Source: CAYMLQ01 sp964390795 (GTDB lineage: Bacteria; Verrucomicrobiota; Kiritimatiellia; RFP12; UBA1067). From it: a stretch of 44,302 nt of DNA. The position numbers and the translations under genes are program-made. The DNA lies in contig CAYMLQ010000010.1 of assembly GCA_964390795.1 (NCBI GenBank), positions 1 through 44,302 on the forward strand. The letters are read 5' to 3'. The notes beneath the pieces are model-generated. The model saw nothing but the letters and a program-made list of their open reading frames with translations, did no database searches and was not told where the DNA came from. This document shows, one piece after another, positions 7,838 to 15,966 of this stretch. The first letter of the stretch is position 1. Each line of letters opens with the position of its first letter.

Positions 7838-8760
7838 ACGTGACGGGCATGGGCGTTGTGTTTGCGGGCGGCGCGGGCGTTCCGGCCCTGCGCGCGGCGT
7901 TGCTGGCCGGAAAACCCTTGGAGCCGAAGACGCTTGAGAGGGAGAATGTTCCCGTGCTGGCGGTGCCGCCGGCGGCGCTCACGGGGAATCCGGTGCTGGC
8001 GCCGGCGCGGCGGGCGGACCGGTTCTGCAAGATGACGCTGCTGGCGGCGATGGAGGCTTGGCAGGGGTGCGTGGCCGACCCCCGGCGCACGGGCATCATT
8101 CTCGCGACGGCGTTCGGGCCGCACGCGACGGTTTTCCGCTTTGTGAACGAGATGCTGGAGTTCGGGGACGCGAAGACGTCGCCCACGGTGTTCTCGCAGT
8201 CGGTACACGCGGCGGCCGCGTCGATGATCGCGACGGCGGCGGGCCTGCACGGGCCGACCCTGAATCTCGCTGATTTGGCGATGCCGTTTGAGGAGGCGCT
8301 GACGCTGGCGGAGTGCTGGCTGGCGGGCGGGCGGTGTGATGCGGTGCTCGTGGGAGCGGCAGATGAACTGTCGGACGTGTTGGCCCACGTGGTTCGGCGC
8401 AAATGGCCGCAGGCGCATGTGCTGGGCGAAGGGGCGGTCTTTTTCAGGCTGGAGCGGGAGGGCGGCGTGTGCGTGTCGGTGGGTGGCGAGGTGGCGGCTG
8501 AGGCGGCTTGCAGACTGGTCGACACGGGCGCGTTGGGCGGCGATGCGGCTGCGCATACCCAATCAGCGGATCCTGTCAGGAGTCACACCGCCTTGTGGGG
8601 CAGCACGCGCATCGGTGCGGCCCTGCACCTGGCGGCAGCCGTGCTGATGCGGCGAGAAGGCGTGTTGTTGCCCGAGGCCGCGCCGTTGGGGCCGGGGTGC
8701 GTTCAGGTCGTATCCGCGTGCGGGCCGCGCCGCCGCGTGATCACGGTTAGACAAGATTAA
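7834..8760 (+). CDS. Ketosynthase-like chain-length factor (no catalytic Cys)
   Basis: A 308-aa protein starting at the ATG that overlaps the ketosynthase stop (MNVTGMGVVFAGG matches a KS N-terminus). Aligning its CDAVLVGAADEL without gaps to CDAVLAGGADEL of the preceding ketosynthase places Ala where the catalytic Cys should be (LADLAMPFEEA against NACSSGTDAMG). The two active-site His regions are not recognisable in the shortened C-terminal half. This fits the KS-beta/chain-length-factor class and the ketoacyl-synt_2 family, which act as the inactive partner that shapes the chain-length cavity. The reading frame is intact and tightly coupled, so decay is unlikely. Confidence 0.82.
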   Translation: MNVTGMGVVFAGGAGVPALRAALLAGKPLEPKTLERENVPVLAVPPAALTGNPVLAPARRADRFCKMTLLAAMEAWQGCVADPRRTGIILATAFGPHATVFRFVNEMLEFGDAKTSPTVFSQSVHAAAASMIATAAGLHGPTLNLADLAMPFEEALTLAECWLAGGRCDAVLVGAADELSDVLAHVVRRKWPQAHVLGEGAVFFRLEREGGVCVSVGGEVAAEAACRLVDTGALGGDAAAHTQSADPVRSHTALWGSTRIGAALHLAAAVLMRREGVLLPEAAPLGPGCVQVVSACGPRRRVITVRQD

Positions 8761-8771
8761 GGAAGACACGA

Positions 8772-9026
8772 ATGCCGTTATCAACAGACGAGGTGATGCT
8801 CAAATTGCAGGACCATGTTGCCATGCTGGTGGGGGTCGAGACGGAACAGGTGGCGACGGATCAGCCCTTGCACGAGCTGGGGCTCGACTCCATGGGCTTC
8901 GTCGATCTGCTCGTGTTCATCGAAAAGGGGTTCGGGCTGTCGCTGATGTCGTCTGGGCTCGGGCAAGACGATTTCGCCTCGCTCGACGTGCTGACCCACC
9001 GCATCGTCCAGGCGTCGCAGAAATGA
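8772..9026 (+). CDS. Acyl carrier protein (second)
   Basis: An 84-aa carrier with phosphopantetheine site S40 in ELGLDSMGFVDLLV; an AAGGA site lies just before the ATG. The N-terminal half (LQDHVAMLVGVETEQVATDQPLHELG) is the usual helix I and loop. The stop overlaps the ATG of the condensation-like acyltransferase (ATGA), suggesting that this carrier presents its acyl group to that enzyme. It is less acidic around the serine than the first carrier, in line with a separate partner. Confidence 0.9.
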   Translation: MPLSTDEVMLKLQDHVAMLVGVETEQVATDQPLHELGLDSMGFVDLLVFIEKGFGLSLMSSGLGQDDFASLDVLTHRIVQASQK

Positions 9027-10357
9027 AAGTCCCGAGTTCGCCCAAGAAACGTTATCTGAGCGGCGCCGACTGGTGCATCGCCGCGCTGAGCCGGGGGACG
9101 GCTGAAACGACCGGAAGGCGGGTCGTGTTTCAGGTGGCGGTCTTTCTGGAAGGCGCACCCGATCTGGATCGGCTCGACGCGGAGTTCAGAGCGTATTGTG
9201 CCCGCTTCCCGGTGCTATGGGGGAAGTCCGCCCGGTGCTGGTGCCTGGCACCCTACTGGCGGTTTCCGTCGCAGGCGCCTGCTGAGCGACCGTTGCACAT
9301 CGGGCGCAGCGCACTGCCGGAAAGCGCCGCTCAGGCGGAGATCCTGCGGCAGGTCGAGGCGCTGACCAACCTGCATGCGGCGAGGCCGGGTTGGGCGGCG
9401 GCCCTCGATTGCGTGCAAGTGGGGACAGCCCGGTGCGTTTTGATTTTCGCGTTTGACCACAGCCTGTTCGATGCGGTCGGCGCCGAGACGTTTATCAACC
9501 TCTTTTTCAGGCAGGCCAACCGCGAGGCGGGCGAGGCTGAGTTTCCTGCGGCGCGGCCGACGGCCGGAGCGCAGTTGGATCAGTGGTGCCAGAAGTTTCG
9601 GAGCGGGCAGAAGGTCAACCGGATGATGCGCCGTCTGGCGGAGGGGGTTACCACGTGGCTGGCGGTGCCGCAGGACGCGCGGCAGCGGCCGTTCCGCTTC
9701 AGGGTTGCGACGTTCAGCGCGGAGGAGTCGCGGCGGATACAGGAGCGGGCGTTTCAGGTGGCGGGCTACCTGATGTTCACGCCTTATGTGCTGGCCACGG
9801 CGGCGGCGGTGTTCCATCCGTTCTTCAGCAGGCGGGCCGAGGCGGACGCCCACTTCGTCGTGTCGGTCTCGACCGACAAGCCGAAGTCGGCGGTGCGCAC
9901 GCCGCATATCTTTTTCAACGACCTGTCCTTCCTCTACTTCCGGTTCCCGGTTGCGGAGGCGACCGACAGGGATGCGCTGGCGGGGGTCGTGCGCGAGCAG
10001 TTGATGAGCCAGGCGAGGGAGGGCGTGCCCGCCGCGATTGAAGACGCCAACCTGCTCATGCGGATCTTTCCGGAGCGGGCCTATTGGAAATTCCTGATGC
10101 TGTTCTACCGCAACCGCCTGTCTTCCTTCGGGTTCACCTGCCTGGGCGAGTCTGCGGTCAAGGCGCCGGCTGTGCTGGGGTGCCGCGTGTTTGACCAGAT
10201 TCATTTTCCCGTGATTCCCACCCCGCCCGGGATCGGGCTCATTTTGAGCCGGAGCGGGGGGGCCTACCATGCGGTTCTTTCCTACATTGAGGGCATTCTG
10301 CCGGAAGACGAGGTGGACGGGCTGCTGGACACGTTCCGCGCGCGGCTTCTGGAGTAG
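9023..10357 (+). CDS. Condensation/CAT-fold acyltransferase-like protein
   Basis: A 444-aa protein with the pseudo-dimeric layout of the chloramphenicol-acetyltransferase/condensation superfamily. The HxxxD signature is H146-S-L-F-D150 in IFAFDHSLFDAVGAE; the second residue of the classical HHxxxDG is Asp (DHSLFDA) and the Gly is Ala, as in divergent members such as PapA- or WES-like enzymes. A late segment (FNDLSFLYFRFPV, then FDQIHFPVIPTPPGIGLILSRSGG) resembles the solvent-channel and DFG-loop region. It probably moves an acyl chain from the overlapping acyl carrier protein to an alcohol or amine. The acceptor is unknown. A wax-ester synthase role is possible but the HHxxxDG there is usually better kept. 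Confidence 0.72.
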   Translation: MKVPSSPKKRYLSGADWCIAALSRGTAETTGRRVVFQVAVFLEGAPDLDRLDAEFRAYCARFPVLWGKSARCWCLAPYWRFPSQAPAERPLHIGRSALPESAAQAEILRQVEALTNLHAARPGWAAALDCVQVGTARCVLIFAFDHSLFDAVGAETFINLFFRQANREAGEAEFPAARPTAGAQLDQWCQKFRSGQKVNRMMRRLAEGVTTWLAVPQDARQRPFRFRVATFSAEESRRIQERAFQVAGYLMFTPYVLATAAAVFHPFFSRRAEADAHFVVSVSTDKPKSAVRTPHIFFNDLSFLYFRFPVAEATDRDALAGVVREQLMSQAREGVPAAIEDANLLMRIFPERAYWKFLMLFYRNRLSSFGFTCLGESAVKAPAVLGCRVFDQIHFPVIPTPPGIGLILSRSGGAYHAVLSYIEGILPEDEVDGLLDTFRARLLE

Positions 10358-10368
10358 AGGGAGAGTCT

Positions 10369-11526
10369 ATGACCGAAACGTTTGACATCGTGGTTGTCGG
10401 TGCGGGGACATCCGGGGTTGTGACGGCGCTGGCGGCGGCGCGGCAGGGGGCGCGCGTCGCGCTGGTCGAGGCCGGCGAGAGGGCCGGCGGGCTGGCGGCA
10501 CACGGGCTGCACCGCTACGTTTGCGGGCTGTTTCTGGCGGATGTCGAGCATCCGGGCGAGCCGCTGCACGGCGCGACGACAATGGATTTCTGTTCGCGTC
10601 TGGCGCAGGGCGACGTCTGCGGGAAGGCCGTGAGGCGGGGCCGGGTTTGGGTGCTGCCGTTCGCGGGCGGGGCGGCGCTGACGGCGTGTGCGGGCGAGTT
10701 TCTCTCTCGTGAGGCAAACATCCGCACCTATCTGCGCGACGCGCCGGAGCGCATACACTGCGACGGCGGGAAGGCGCTTGAGATGGTGCTGGCGTCGGGA
10801 CTCACCCTGCGCCTGAAAGCGGCCGTGGACTGCACCGGGAGCGCGGCCGTCTGCCGGTTGGCGGGCGCCGCCGTCACCTGGCCGTCCGCGCCCGCGCTGG
10901 CGGGGTACGGCTTTGAGCTTCAGGGGGTGGATGAGCGGGAAGCCGCAGTCTGGGGCCTGTCCGTCGAGGTGCCGCTGCTGCTGCGCCGGGAGGTTGAGGA
11001 GGGCCGGCTGCCGCACCATCTGGCCTTTTCGACGTATGAGCCGGGGATGTCGCCGGGGAGTGCGTGGATCAAGCTGGCGGTTCCGGCGGGTTCGGAGGAA
11101 GCCGCGAAGCGCGAGGCGGCTTCGGTCCGCGACGTGCTGAAACGGCACCCCGCGTTCCGGAACGCGCGCGTCGCGGAGCCGCTCCCCACGGTGCTGAAGA
11201 GGGAGACCTGCCACCTGGTCGGGGAGTATGTGCTGACGGGGCTGGATGTGCTGACCGCGCGGAAATGCGAAGACGGGGCTGTCCGCAACGCGTGGCCGGT
11301 CGAGCACTGGGACGCGCGGCGCGGCGTCAGCTACCGGTATCTGCCGCCTGGCGACTGGTGCGATATTCCCGCCCGCTGCCTGCGTCCGAAAGGGGGGCCT
11401 TCCAACTTGCTTTGCGCCGGGGCGGCGCTGTCGGCCGACTCCGAGGCGTCCGCATCAATCCGGGTGATGGGTGTTTGCATGGCCTCGGGCGAAGCCGCCG
11501 CGCAAGCGTGCGTCGAGGCGCTTTAG
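10369..11526 (+). CDS. FAD-dependent oxidoreductase
   Basis: A 385-aa flavoprotein. FDIVVVGAGTSGVVTALAAA gives the GxGxxG dinucleotide fold at residues 11-16, followed by an acidic strand end (ALVEAGERAGG). The C-terminal FAD loop is CAGAALSADSEASASIRVMG, the FAD_oxidored/geranylgeranyl-reductase-like pattern. A VDCTGSAAVCRLAG segment forms the second strand set. Such enzymes oxidise, reduce or isomerise lipid chains or remove double bonds. It lies 11 bp after the acyltransferase with a GGGAGAG ribosome site and closes the biosynthetic operon; a new promoter-like element follows. Substrate unknown, though modification of the carrier-bound or released product is likely. Confidence 0.8.
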   Translation: MTETFDIVVVGAGTSGVVTALAAARQGARVALVEAGERAGGLAAHGLHRYVCGLFLADVEHPGEPLHGATTMDFCSRLAQGDVCGKAVRRGRVWVLPFAGGAALTACAGEFLSREANIRTYLRDAPERIHCDGGKALEMVLASGLTLRLKAAVDCTGSAAVCRLAGAAVTWPSAPALAGYGFELQGVDEREAAVWGLSVEVPLLLRREVEEGRLPHHLAFSTYEPGMSPGSAWIKLAVPAGSEEAAKREAASVRDVLKRHPAFRNARVAEPLPTVLKRETCHLVGEYVLTGLDVLTARKCEDGAVRNAWPVEHWDARRGVSYRYLPPGDWCDIPARCLRPKGGPSNLLCAGAALSADSEASASIRVMGVCMASGEAAAQACVEAL

Positions 11527-11586
11527 GCGCATTTCGCCTGCGCAGGGGCGCTCACATTTTACTAACACAGGTGTGGTGGTTGGTGA

Positions 11587-11592
11587 TATACT
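11587..11592 (+). promoter_or_regulatory. Candidate extended -10 for the VTC/DUF4956 operon
   Basis: TGATATACT (TGn plus TATACT) lies 32 bp before the VTC-gene start, in a 98-bp AT-richer gap after the FAD oxidoreductase. No good -35 was found at 16-18 bp, as tolerated by extended -10 promoters. It marks the likely boundary between the biosynthetic and surface/export operons. Confidence 0.4.
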
Positions 11593-11624
11593 CTAAAGTT
11601 CGAATCTTAAATTGAGGAGTATGT

Positions 11625-12446
11625 GTGTTTGGGAAGCGGAAACAGGCGCAGCGGGATCTGGTGACGCGCTATGAGGCGAAATACATCATTCCGCGGAAGC
11701 TGGTTCCAGAAATCCGAGAGTTTATAGCCCCGTTCTGCACGAAGGATCCGTACGCGCGCGGTTTTCCTCCCGAATACACGATTACGACGTTACAGTTGGA
11801 CGCGCCCGACTTTTCGCTGCACTATGCGAAGGAGCGTGAGGCGGTCAACCGGTTCAAGTTAAGGGCGCGGACCTATGGCGAGATCGGCTCCTCGCCGGTG
11901 TTCGCGGAGGTGAAGGCGAAGCTGGAATACACGATCGTGAAAAGTCGTGTGGCGATTCCGTTCGGGATTTGGAGCAAGGATCTGGTGTTCGGCGTGAAAC
12001 TGCCCGATTGTTTCAAGAGCGAGCGTCAGGAGATTGATTTTCTGCAGTTCAAGCGGTTGGTGTGGGAGCTGGGTGCGGTGCCGGTGACGCTGATACGTTA
12101 TATCCGCGAGTCCTATGTGGGAACAGTGGATAGCTATGCGCGCATCTCTTTTGATCGCCAGCTCGTGTACCAAATGACGGAGTCGTGGACGGATTTTGGG
12201 CGCAGCGGCGTGTGGCGCGGCATGGACTCGACCGAGGCGCAGGGCTTCGGGCTGCTCTACTCGGGTGTGGTTTTGGAGGTGAAGACGCTGTCGCACACGC
12301 CGGTGTGGGTGATGGACATGGTGGAGCATTTTCAGTTGCGCAGGGTCGGTAACTGCAAGTACTCGACGGCGCTGTGGCGCGAGGGCGCGTTCCGGGGTTT
12401 CCCGGAAACGAACGACGAGGCGGCGGATGCGCTGGCCGGGATTTGA
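11625..12446 (+). CDS. VTC-domain (polyphosphate-polymerase-like) protein
   Basis: A 273-aa protein with the VTC tunnel-fold signature: RYEAKYIIPRK near residue 15, RFKLRARTY near 73 and FAEVKAKL near 90, basic and acidic strands that bind triphosphate or polyphosphate in this family, then a late LEVKT strand. The start is GTG at 11625, 6 nt after GAGGAG; an ATG four bases earlier is out of frame and stops quickly. VTC domains in yeast polymerise polyphosphate from ATP. Bacterial stand-alone versions are often neighbours of DUF4956 and CotH genes, as here. A role in polyphosphate or in surface phosphorylation is inferred from that context. Confidence 0.85.
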   Translation: MFGKRKQAQRDLVTRYEAKYIIPRKLVPEIREFIAPFCTKDPYARGFPPEYTITTLQLDAPDFSLHYAKEREAVNRFKLRARTYGEIGSSPVFAEVKAKLEYTIVKSRVAIPFGIWSKDLVFGVKLPDCFKSERQEIDFLQFKRLVWELGAVPVTLIRYIRESYVGTVDSYARISFDRQLVYQMTESWTDFGRSGVWRGMDSTEAQGFGLLYSGVVLEVKTLSHTPVWVMDMVEHFQLRRVGNCKYSTALWREGAFRGFPETNDEAADALAGI

Positions 12447-12496
12447 GGCTGGAGCGGATGGGGACAGCGGTGGCTGTCAGACGAAAGCGAGCGTGA

Positions 12497-13198
12497 GTGG
12501 CTGTGAACGTGGACGATTATCTTTCAATGTTTTTCGGGAGCCAAGAGGCGCTGAGCCCGCAACTGGTGGCGGGCGCGCTGATCCTGAGTTTTCTTTTGGC
12601 CATGGTGTTTGCGGTGGTGTACCAGCACACGTTCCGGGGGTTCACGTACTCGCGGTCGTACATCCATACGATGGTTCTCGGCAGCATGGTCACCTGCATG
12701 CTGATCATGGCCGTCGGCAATAATCTGGCGCGCGGCATGGGTATCCTGGGCACGCTGGCCATCATCCGCTTCCGCACGCCGGTGCGCGACCCGCGCGACG
12801 CCATGTTCCTGTTCGCCTGCCTCGGTGTCGGCATCGCCTGCGGGGCGGGCATGCCGCTGGTGGCGGCGATCGGCACCGGGCTCATCAACGTGGCCGCCCT
12901 TGTTCTGCATTGGGCGCCGTTCGCGTCGCGGCGGGAGTACGAAGGCTTGTTGCGCTTCATCATGCAGACGAACGACAGCAGGGCCGATCAGCAGGTCAAA
13001 GAGTCCCTGGTTCGCTTCTGCTCGTCGTACTACCTGCTCGGCATGCGCGATGCGGAGCAAGGCGATTGCGTGGAGTATTCGTATCAGGTGCGGCTGGTCG
13101 ACCCGGCGTATCACCGCGACCTGGTGGATGCCTTCAAGAAGGCGGGTTGTTTTACGGATGTCGTCTTACTGATGCAGCGGACCACGGTTGAGTTGTAA
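12497..13198 (+). CDS. DUF4956 membrane protein
   Basis: A 233-aa membrane protein with three to four hydrophobic spans in the first 140 residues: LILSFLLAMVFAVVYQHTF, a span beginning at MVLGSMVTCMLIMAVGNN, and two around FLFACLGVGIACGAGMPLVAA and INVAALVLHW. Between them is the family hallmark GTLAIIRFRTPVRDPRDAMFLF. The last 90 residues form a soluble ACT-like tail. The start is a GTG; a second GTG two codons later is equally possible. DUF4956 proteins repeatedly accompany VTC-domain genes, so the two probably form a membrane complex, with the soluble VTC domain supplying chemistry. The molecular function is undefined. Confidence 0.85.
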   Translation: MAVNVDDYLSMFFGSQEALSPQLVAGALILSFLLAMVFAVVYQHTFRGFTYSRSYIHTMVLGSMVTCMLIMAVGNNLARGMGILGTLAIIRFRTPVRDPRDAMFLFACLGVGIACGAGMPLVAAIGTGLINVAALVLHWAPFASRREYEGLLRFIMQTNDSRADQQVKESLVRFCSSYYLLGMRDAEQGDCVEYSYQVRLVDPAYHRDLVDAFKKAGCFTDVVLLMQRTTVEL

Positions 13199-13212
13199 GG
13201 ACGGAAGGCGTT

Positions 13213-14418
13213 ATGACGAGAGCTTTTAAACGCAATAAGATGCGGGTTCCATTCAGGGTTTACCTGCGGCGTTTCTTACGCGCCAGCTTTCTGCTGGTGA
13301 TCATCGGGCTGATTCCGTTCTTTCTCTGGTTCCAGACACGGGACACGTCGCTGAACCGCTTCACCGGCGTGGTCGAAGGCGAGTCTGAGACGGTCGGCGC
13401 CGTTCAGGCGGCGCGTATTTTGTCGGTCGAGGTGCAGCCGGGGCAGCGTGTCAATCCCGGCGACGTGCTGGTCAGGCTGGATCCCGCTGACCGGGCGATG
13501 GACCTGGCGCTGCAGGAGGCGCGCCTGATGGATTACGAGCAGGCGCTGCTGCGTTACGAGCAGGGTATGGCGCGGTACCGCCAGACGTTGCAGGAGTCGG
13601 AGCGGCGCAGTCGGCAGACGGTGCAGGAGGCGGCGGTAGCATGGGAGGCGGAGAAGATGAACCGCGCCCGCAGCGAAGCGGAGTATGCGGGCCTGCAGGC
13701 GGAGATCAAGAAGCTCCAGCCGCTGGTCGACAAACGGCTGGTGAGCGAGATCGAACTCTCCTCGCTGCGCCCCAAGGCGCAGGCGCTGGAGCAGACCGTG
13801 GCGCAGTATGCGCCGCTGATCGAGGCGCTACAGAAGCGCCATGACCTCGCCGTCAAAGATCTGAAAGAGGTGCAGGAACTGCTGGCTGCGGCGGATCGCG
13901 AGGCGGGTGCCGATCCGCTCAAGGCGTCGATGCGTCAGCTGACCCAGACCTATAAGCAGGCGGCGAAGAGCGAGCCGTGCGTGCTGCGCGCGTCGCGGGC
14001 CGGCGTGGTGTCGCGCGTCCAGCGCCAGACAGGCGATGTCGTGGTGGCAGGCGAGCCGATCGTGCGCGTGACGTCGGCCAGCTCCATGTACATCACCGGG
14101 CTGCTCACGCAACGCCAGCTCGCGGGGCTGTCGCTGGGCGACAAACTCCAGATGCACCGCTTGGCTGGCGACAGACGGCATGCGCTGACGGCTCAGGTGG
14201 AGATGATTGACCCCGAAGTGATGGATTTGCTAGACCCCTTCAATCCGGCGCCGCGTTTTCCCGTGCGGGGCAGGCGCGTCAGGCTGCGCGTCCTGGACGC
14301 CAACAACGCGCTGGTTCCAGGAGAGGCCGTATCGTTGCAGTCTGCGCGCCAGGAAACGTGGCTGGACAGCGTCAGGCGCATTTGTTTTTTTTCCGGTAGC
14401 AGGCCGTCCTCTCTCTAA
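13213..14418 (+). CDS. HlyD-type membrane fusion (periplasmic adaptor) protein
   Basis: A 401-aa adaptor. An N-terminal anchor (about residues 21-40, FLLVIIGLIPFFLWF) is followed by a lipoyl-like half motif (ILSVEVQPGQRVNPGDVLVRLDPADRA). Next comes a coiled-coil hairpin of about 150 residues rich in Q, E, R and A. The second lipoyl half is SRAGVVSRVQRQTGDVVVAGEPIVRV, and the protein ends in a beta-barrel tail. It would bridge an inner-membrane exporter to the outer-membrane channel encoded next. No ABC, RND or MFS pump gene is present in the cluster, so the inner-membrane partner is either elsewhere or unconventional (the DUF4956 protein is the only membrane protein adjacent). Confidence 0.87.
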   Translation: MTRAFKRNKMRVPFRVYLRRFLRASFLLVIIGLIPFFLWFQTRDTSLNRFTGVVEGESETVGAVQAARILSVEVQPGQRVNPGDVLVRLDPADRAMDLALQEARLMDYEQALLRYEQGMARYRQTLQESERRSRQTVQEAAVAWEAEKMNRARSEAEYAGLQAEIKKLQPLVDKRLVSEIELSSLRPKAQALEQTVAQYAPLIEALQKRHDLAVKDLKEVQELLAAADREAGADPLKASMRQLTQTYKQAAKSEPCVLRASRAGVVSRVQRQTGDVVVAGEPIVRVTSASSMYITGLLTQRQLAGLSLGDKLQMHRLAGDRRHALTAQVEMIDPEVMDLLDPFNPAPRFPVRGRRVRLRVLDANNALVPGEAVSLQSARQETWLDSVRRICFFSGSRPSSL

Positions 14419-14442
14419 GCGGGCCGGGGGCGGTCGGGAACC

Positions 14443-15876
14443 ATGATCGACATGACGAGACAGGCAGTGTTGCGATATCTGTTCGGGAGTGTGGCGCTCG
14501 GCTTGGCTGCCGGGTGTGCCAGTGTGCGGCGGGAAGAGCCAGCGGCTGGAACCAACACGGCCGTTGCTGCGGAAGCCGCTCTGCCGTGCCCCGCTCCTCC
14601 CGCTCCTGCAGAGGGCTACACGTGGGACGGGCTGGCGCGGCTCGCGGCCGCGAACTGCAGCGAGGCCACGGCGCTGCTGCTGGAGGCGGACGCGGAGCGG
14701 TACCAGACGGCGGTTGACACGGGGTGGCGCAACCCGCAACTGCGCTCCGGCGGCCACTGGGGTACGGAAGACGAGCACGCCGCAGGGCAAGCGGGCGAAC
14801 GGGAGTGGGGCTCCAAGGATTTCGACGGGTATGGAACAGGGGTGCGCGTCTACACGGCTAACCCGTTTGTGAACCGGTGGCTGCGCAAGCGCGGGGCGGC
14901 GTCGGCGCGGGTGAAAGAGGCGGAGTCGAAAGAGGCGGCGTACGCGGTGTTCTGCGAGGTGCGCACGCTGTGTCTGGAGTCCGAGATGCTGCGCGAGGAG
15001 ACCGGCCTGCTGGAGCAGATGAGCGTGCTTCGCGGGCAGGCGTGCGAGATCCGGCGCGAGCAGGCGGAGGCCGGGGTGATCAGCGCCTTAGAGTTGATCC
15101 GGGCGGAAACGCGGGTCGCTGCGCTAAACGCCGAGATCCGCGAGAAGCAGACCGCGCAGCGGCAGCTCATCCGCCGGATCGCAGTCCTGGCCGGCATCCC
15201 CGCGGAGCAGGTGCGGCTGCAGCCGGTCGAGCTGAAGCAGCAGGTGGACGCCGCCTACCTCGACGAGGCGGTGCTTACGGAGCTGGCGTTTCTGCGCCGT
15301 CCGGACTTGGCGCGGGCGCAGCTTGAGAAGACCTCTGCCGAGTATGCGGCCGGCGCGGCCAGGGCGGCGCAGATCCCGTGGTTTGAGTATGTGGAAGGTA
15401 CCTACGAGGACGAGAGCATCAGCGCCTACTCGTCTGAGCAGAACGAAATCGGACGAGATCGGTCGGAGAGTGACGAGACCGAGTGGCAAGTGCGCGTGGC
15501 GGTGACCCTGCCGGTCTTTAACTGGCTTGGCGACGAGATCCGGCTGACGCGGGCGCAGTTGGCGGCAGCAGCGACGCGTGAGCAGGGACTTTACGGGAGC
15601 ATCCGCAGAGAGGTCGGCGGCGTGCTGGAGGATTACCGAAGCGTGCGGGCCGAATACGACAGGGTCGCCGCCGAGCGCGAGCGTCTGCGCTCGACCCTGA
15701 GCACGCGCATCGATGGCTTGGCGAGCGAGGCCACGGTTCCGCGCGAGGATGTGCTGGAGGCGCGCCAAGAATGGTTCGGATATTTACGGGTCTGTATGAA
15801 GGTGGAGCGCGAATGTATGCGGCTCGCACAGGTTCTGGAGACCGTGAGCGGAGGCTCATTGACGGCGAAGCCGTGA
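14443..15876 (+). CDS. TolC-type outer membrane efflux lipoprotein
   Basis: A 477-aa protein with a clear lipobox, LGLAAGC, placing the lipidated Cys at residue 25 (an internal Met at residue 4 is an alternative start). The rest has the repeated helical hairpin pattern of the outer membrane efflux family: a first long helix region with LTELAFLRRPDLARAQLEKT in the middle, then a strand stretch and a second hairpin (RIDGLASEATVPREDVLEARQEWFGYL). The motif VRVAVTLPVFNW is the typical strand before the second hairpin. Length is normal for OprM/TolC proteins. It follows the adaptor by 24 bp, and both probably serve to move the product or proteins of this operon outward. Confidence 0.85.
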   Translation: MIDMTRQAVLRYLFGSVALGLAAGCASVRREEPAAGTNTAVAAEAALPCPAPPAPAEGYTWDGLARLAAANCSEATALLLEADAERYQTAVDTGWRNPQLRSGGHWGTEDEHAAGQAGEREWGSKDFDGYGTGVRVYTANPFVNRWLRKRGAASARVKEAESKEAAYAVFCEVRTLCLESEMLREETGLLEQMSVLRGQACEIRREQAEAGVISALELIRAETRVAALNAEIREKQTAQRQLIRRIAVLAGIPAEQVRLQPVELKQQVDAAYLDEAVLTELAFLRRPDLARAQLEKTSAEYAAGAARAAQIPWFEYVEGTYEDESISAYSSEQNEIGRDRSESDETEWQVRVAVTLPVFNWLGDEIRLTRAQLAAAATREQGLYGSIRREVGGVLEDYRSVRAEYDRVAAERERLRSTLSTRIDGLASEATVPREDVLEARQEWFGYLRVCMKVERECMRLAQVLETVSGGSLTAKP

Positions 15877-15966
15877 GTGCCTGAAAGTGACAGGAGCCCC
15901 CCCCCGCCCGCGAGACATCAGGCGATCCGCCTGTGCAACGAGGGCTAATGGTGAAAGAGGTGCGGT

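Noticed and set aside
7834..8760. Cys-less ketosynthase as a decaying pseudogene
   Set aside because: The frame is intact, coupled by ATGA to the active ketosynthase and of a length typical of chain-length-factor-type partners, so it is kept as a functional subunit.
11525..11539. Hairpin AGGCG/CGCCT after the FAD oxidoreductase as terminator
   Set aside because: The stem is only 5 bp and no T-run follows; such short pairs are expected by chance at this GC content.
11621..11674. ATG at 11621 as start of the VTC gene
   Set aside because: This ATG opens a frame that stops after 17 codons. The GTG four bases later is in the VTC frame and well placed after GAGGAG.
13213..15876. HlyD/TolC pair as part of a type I secretion system for the giant proteins
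   Set aside because: There is no ABC transporter in the cluster, and the CotH protein has an N-terminal signal peptide (the FGE-like one looks similar), implying Sec export of these proteins rather than type I secretion.
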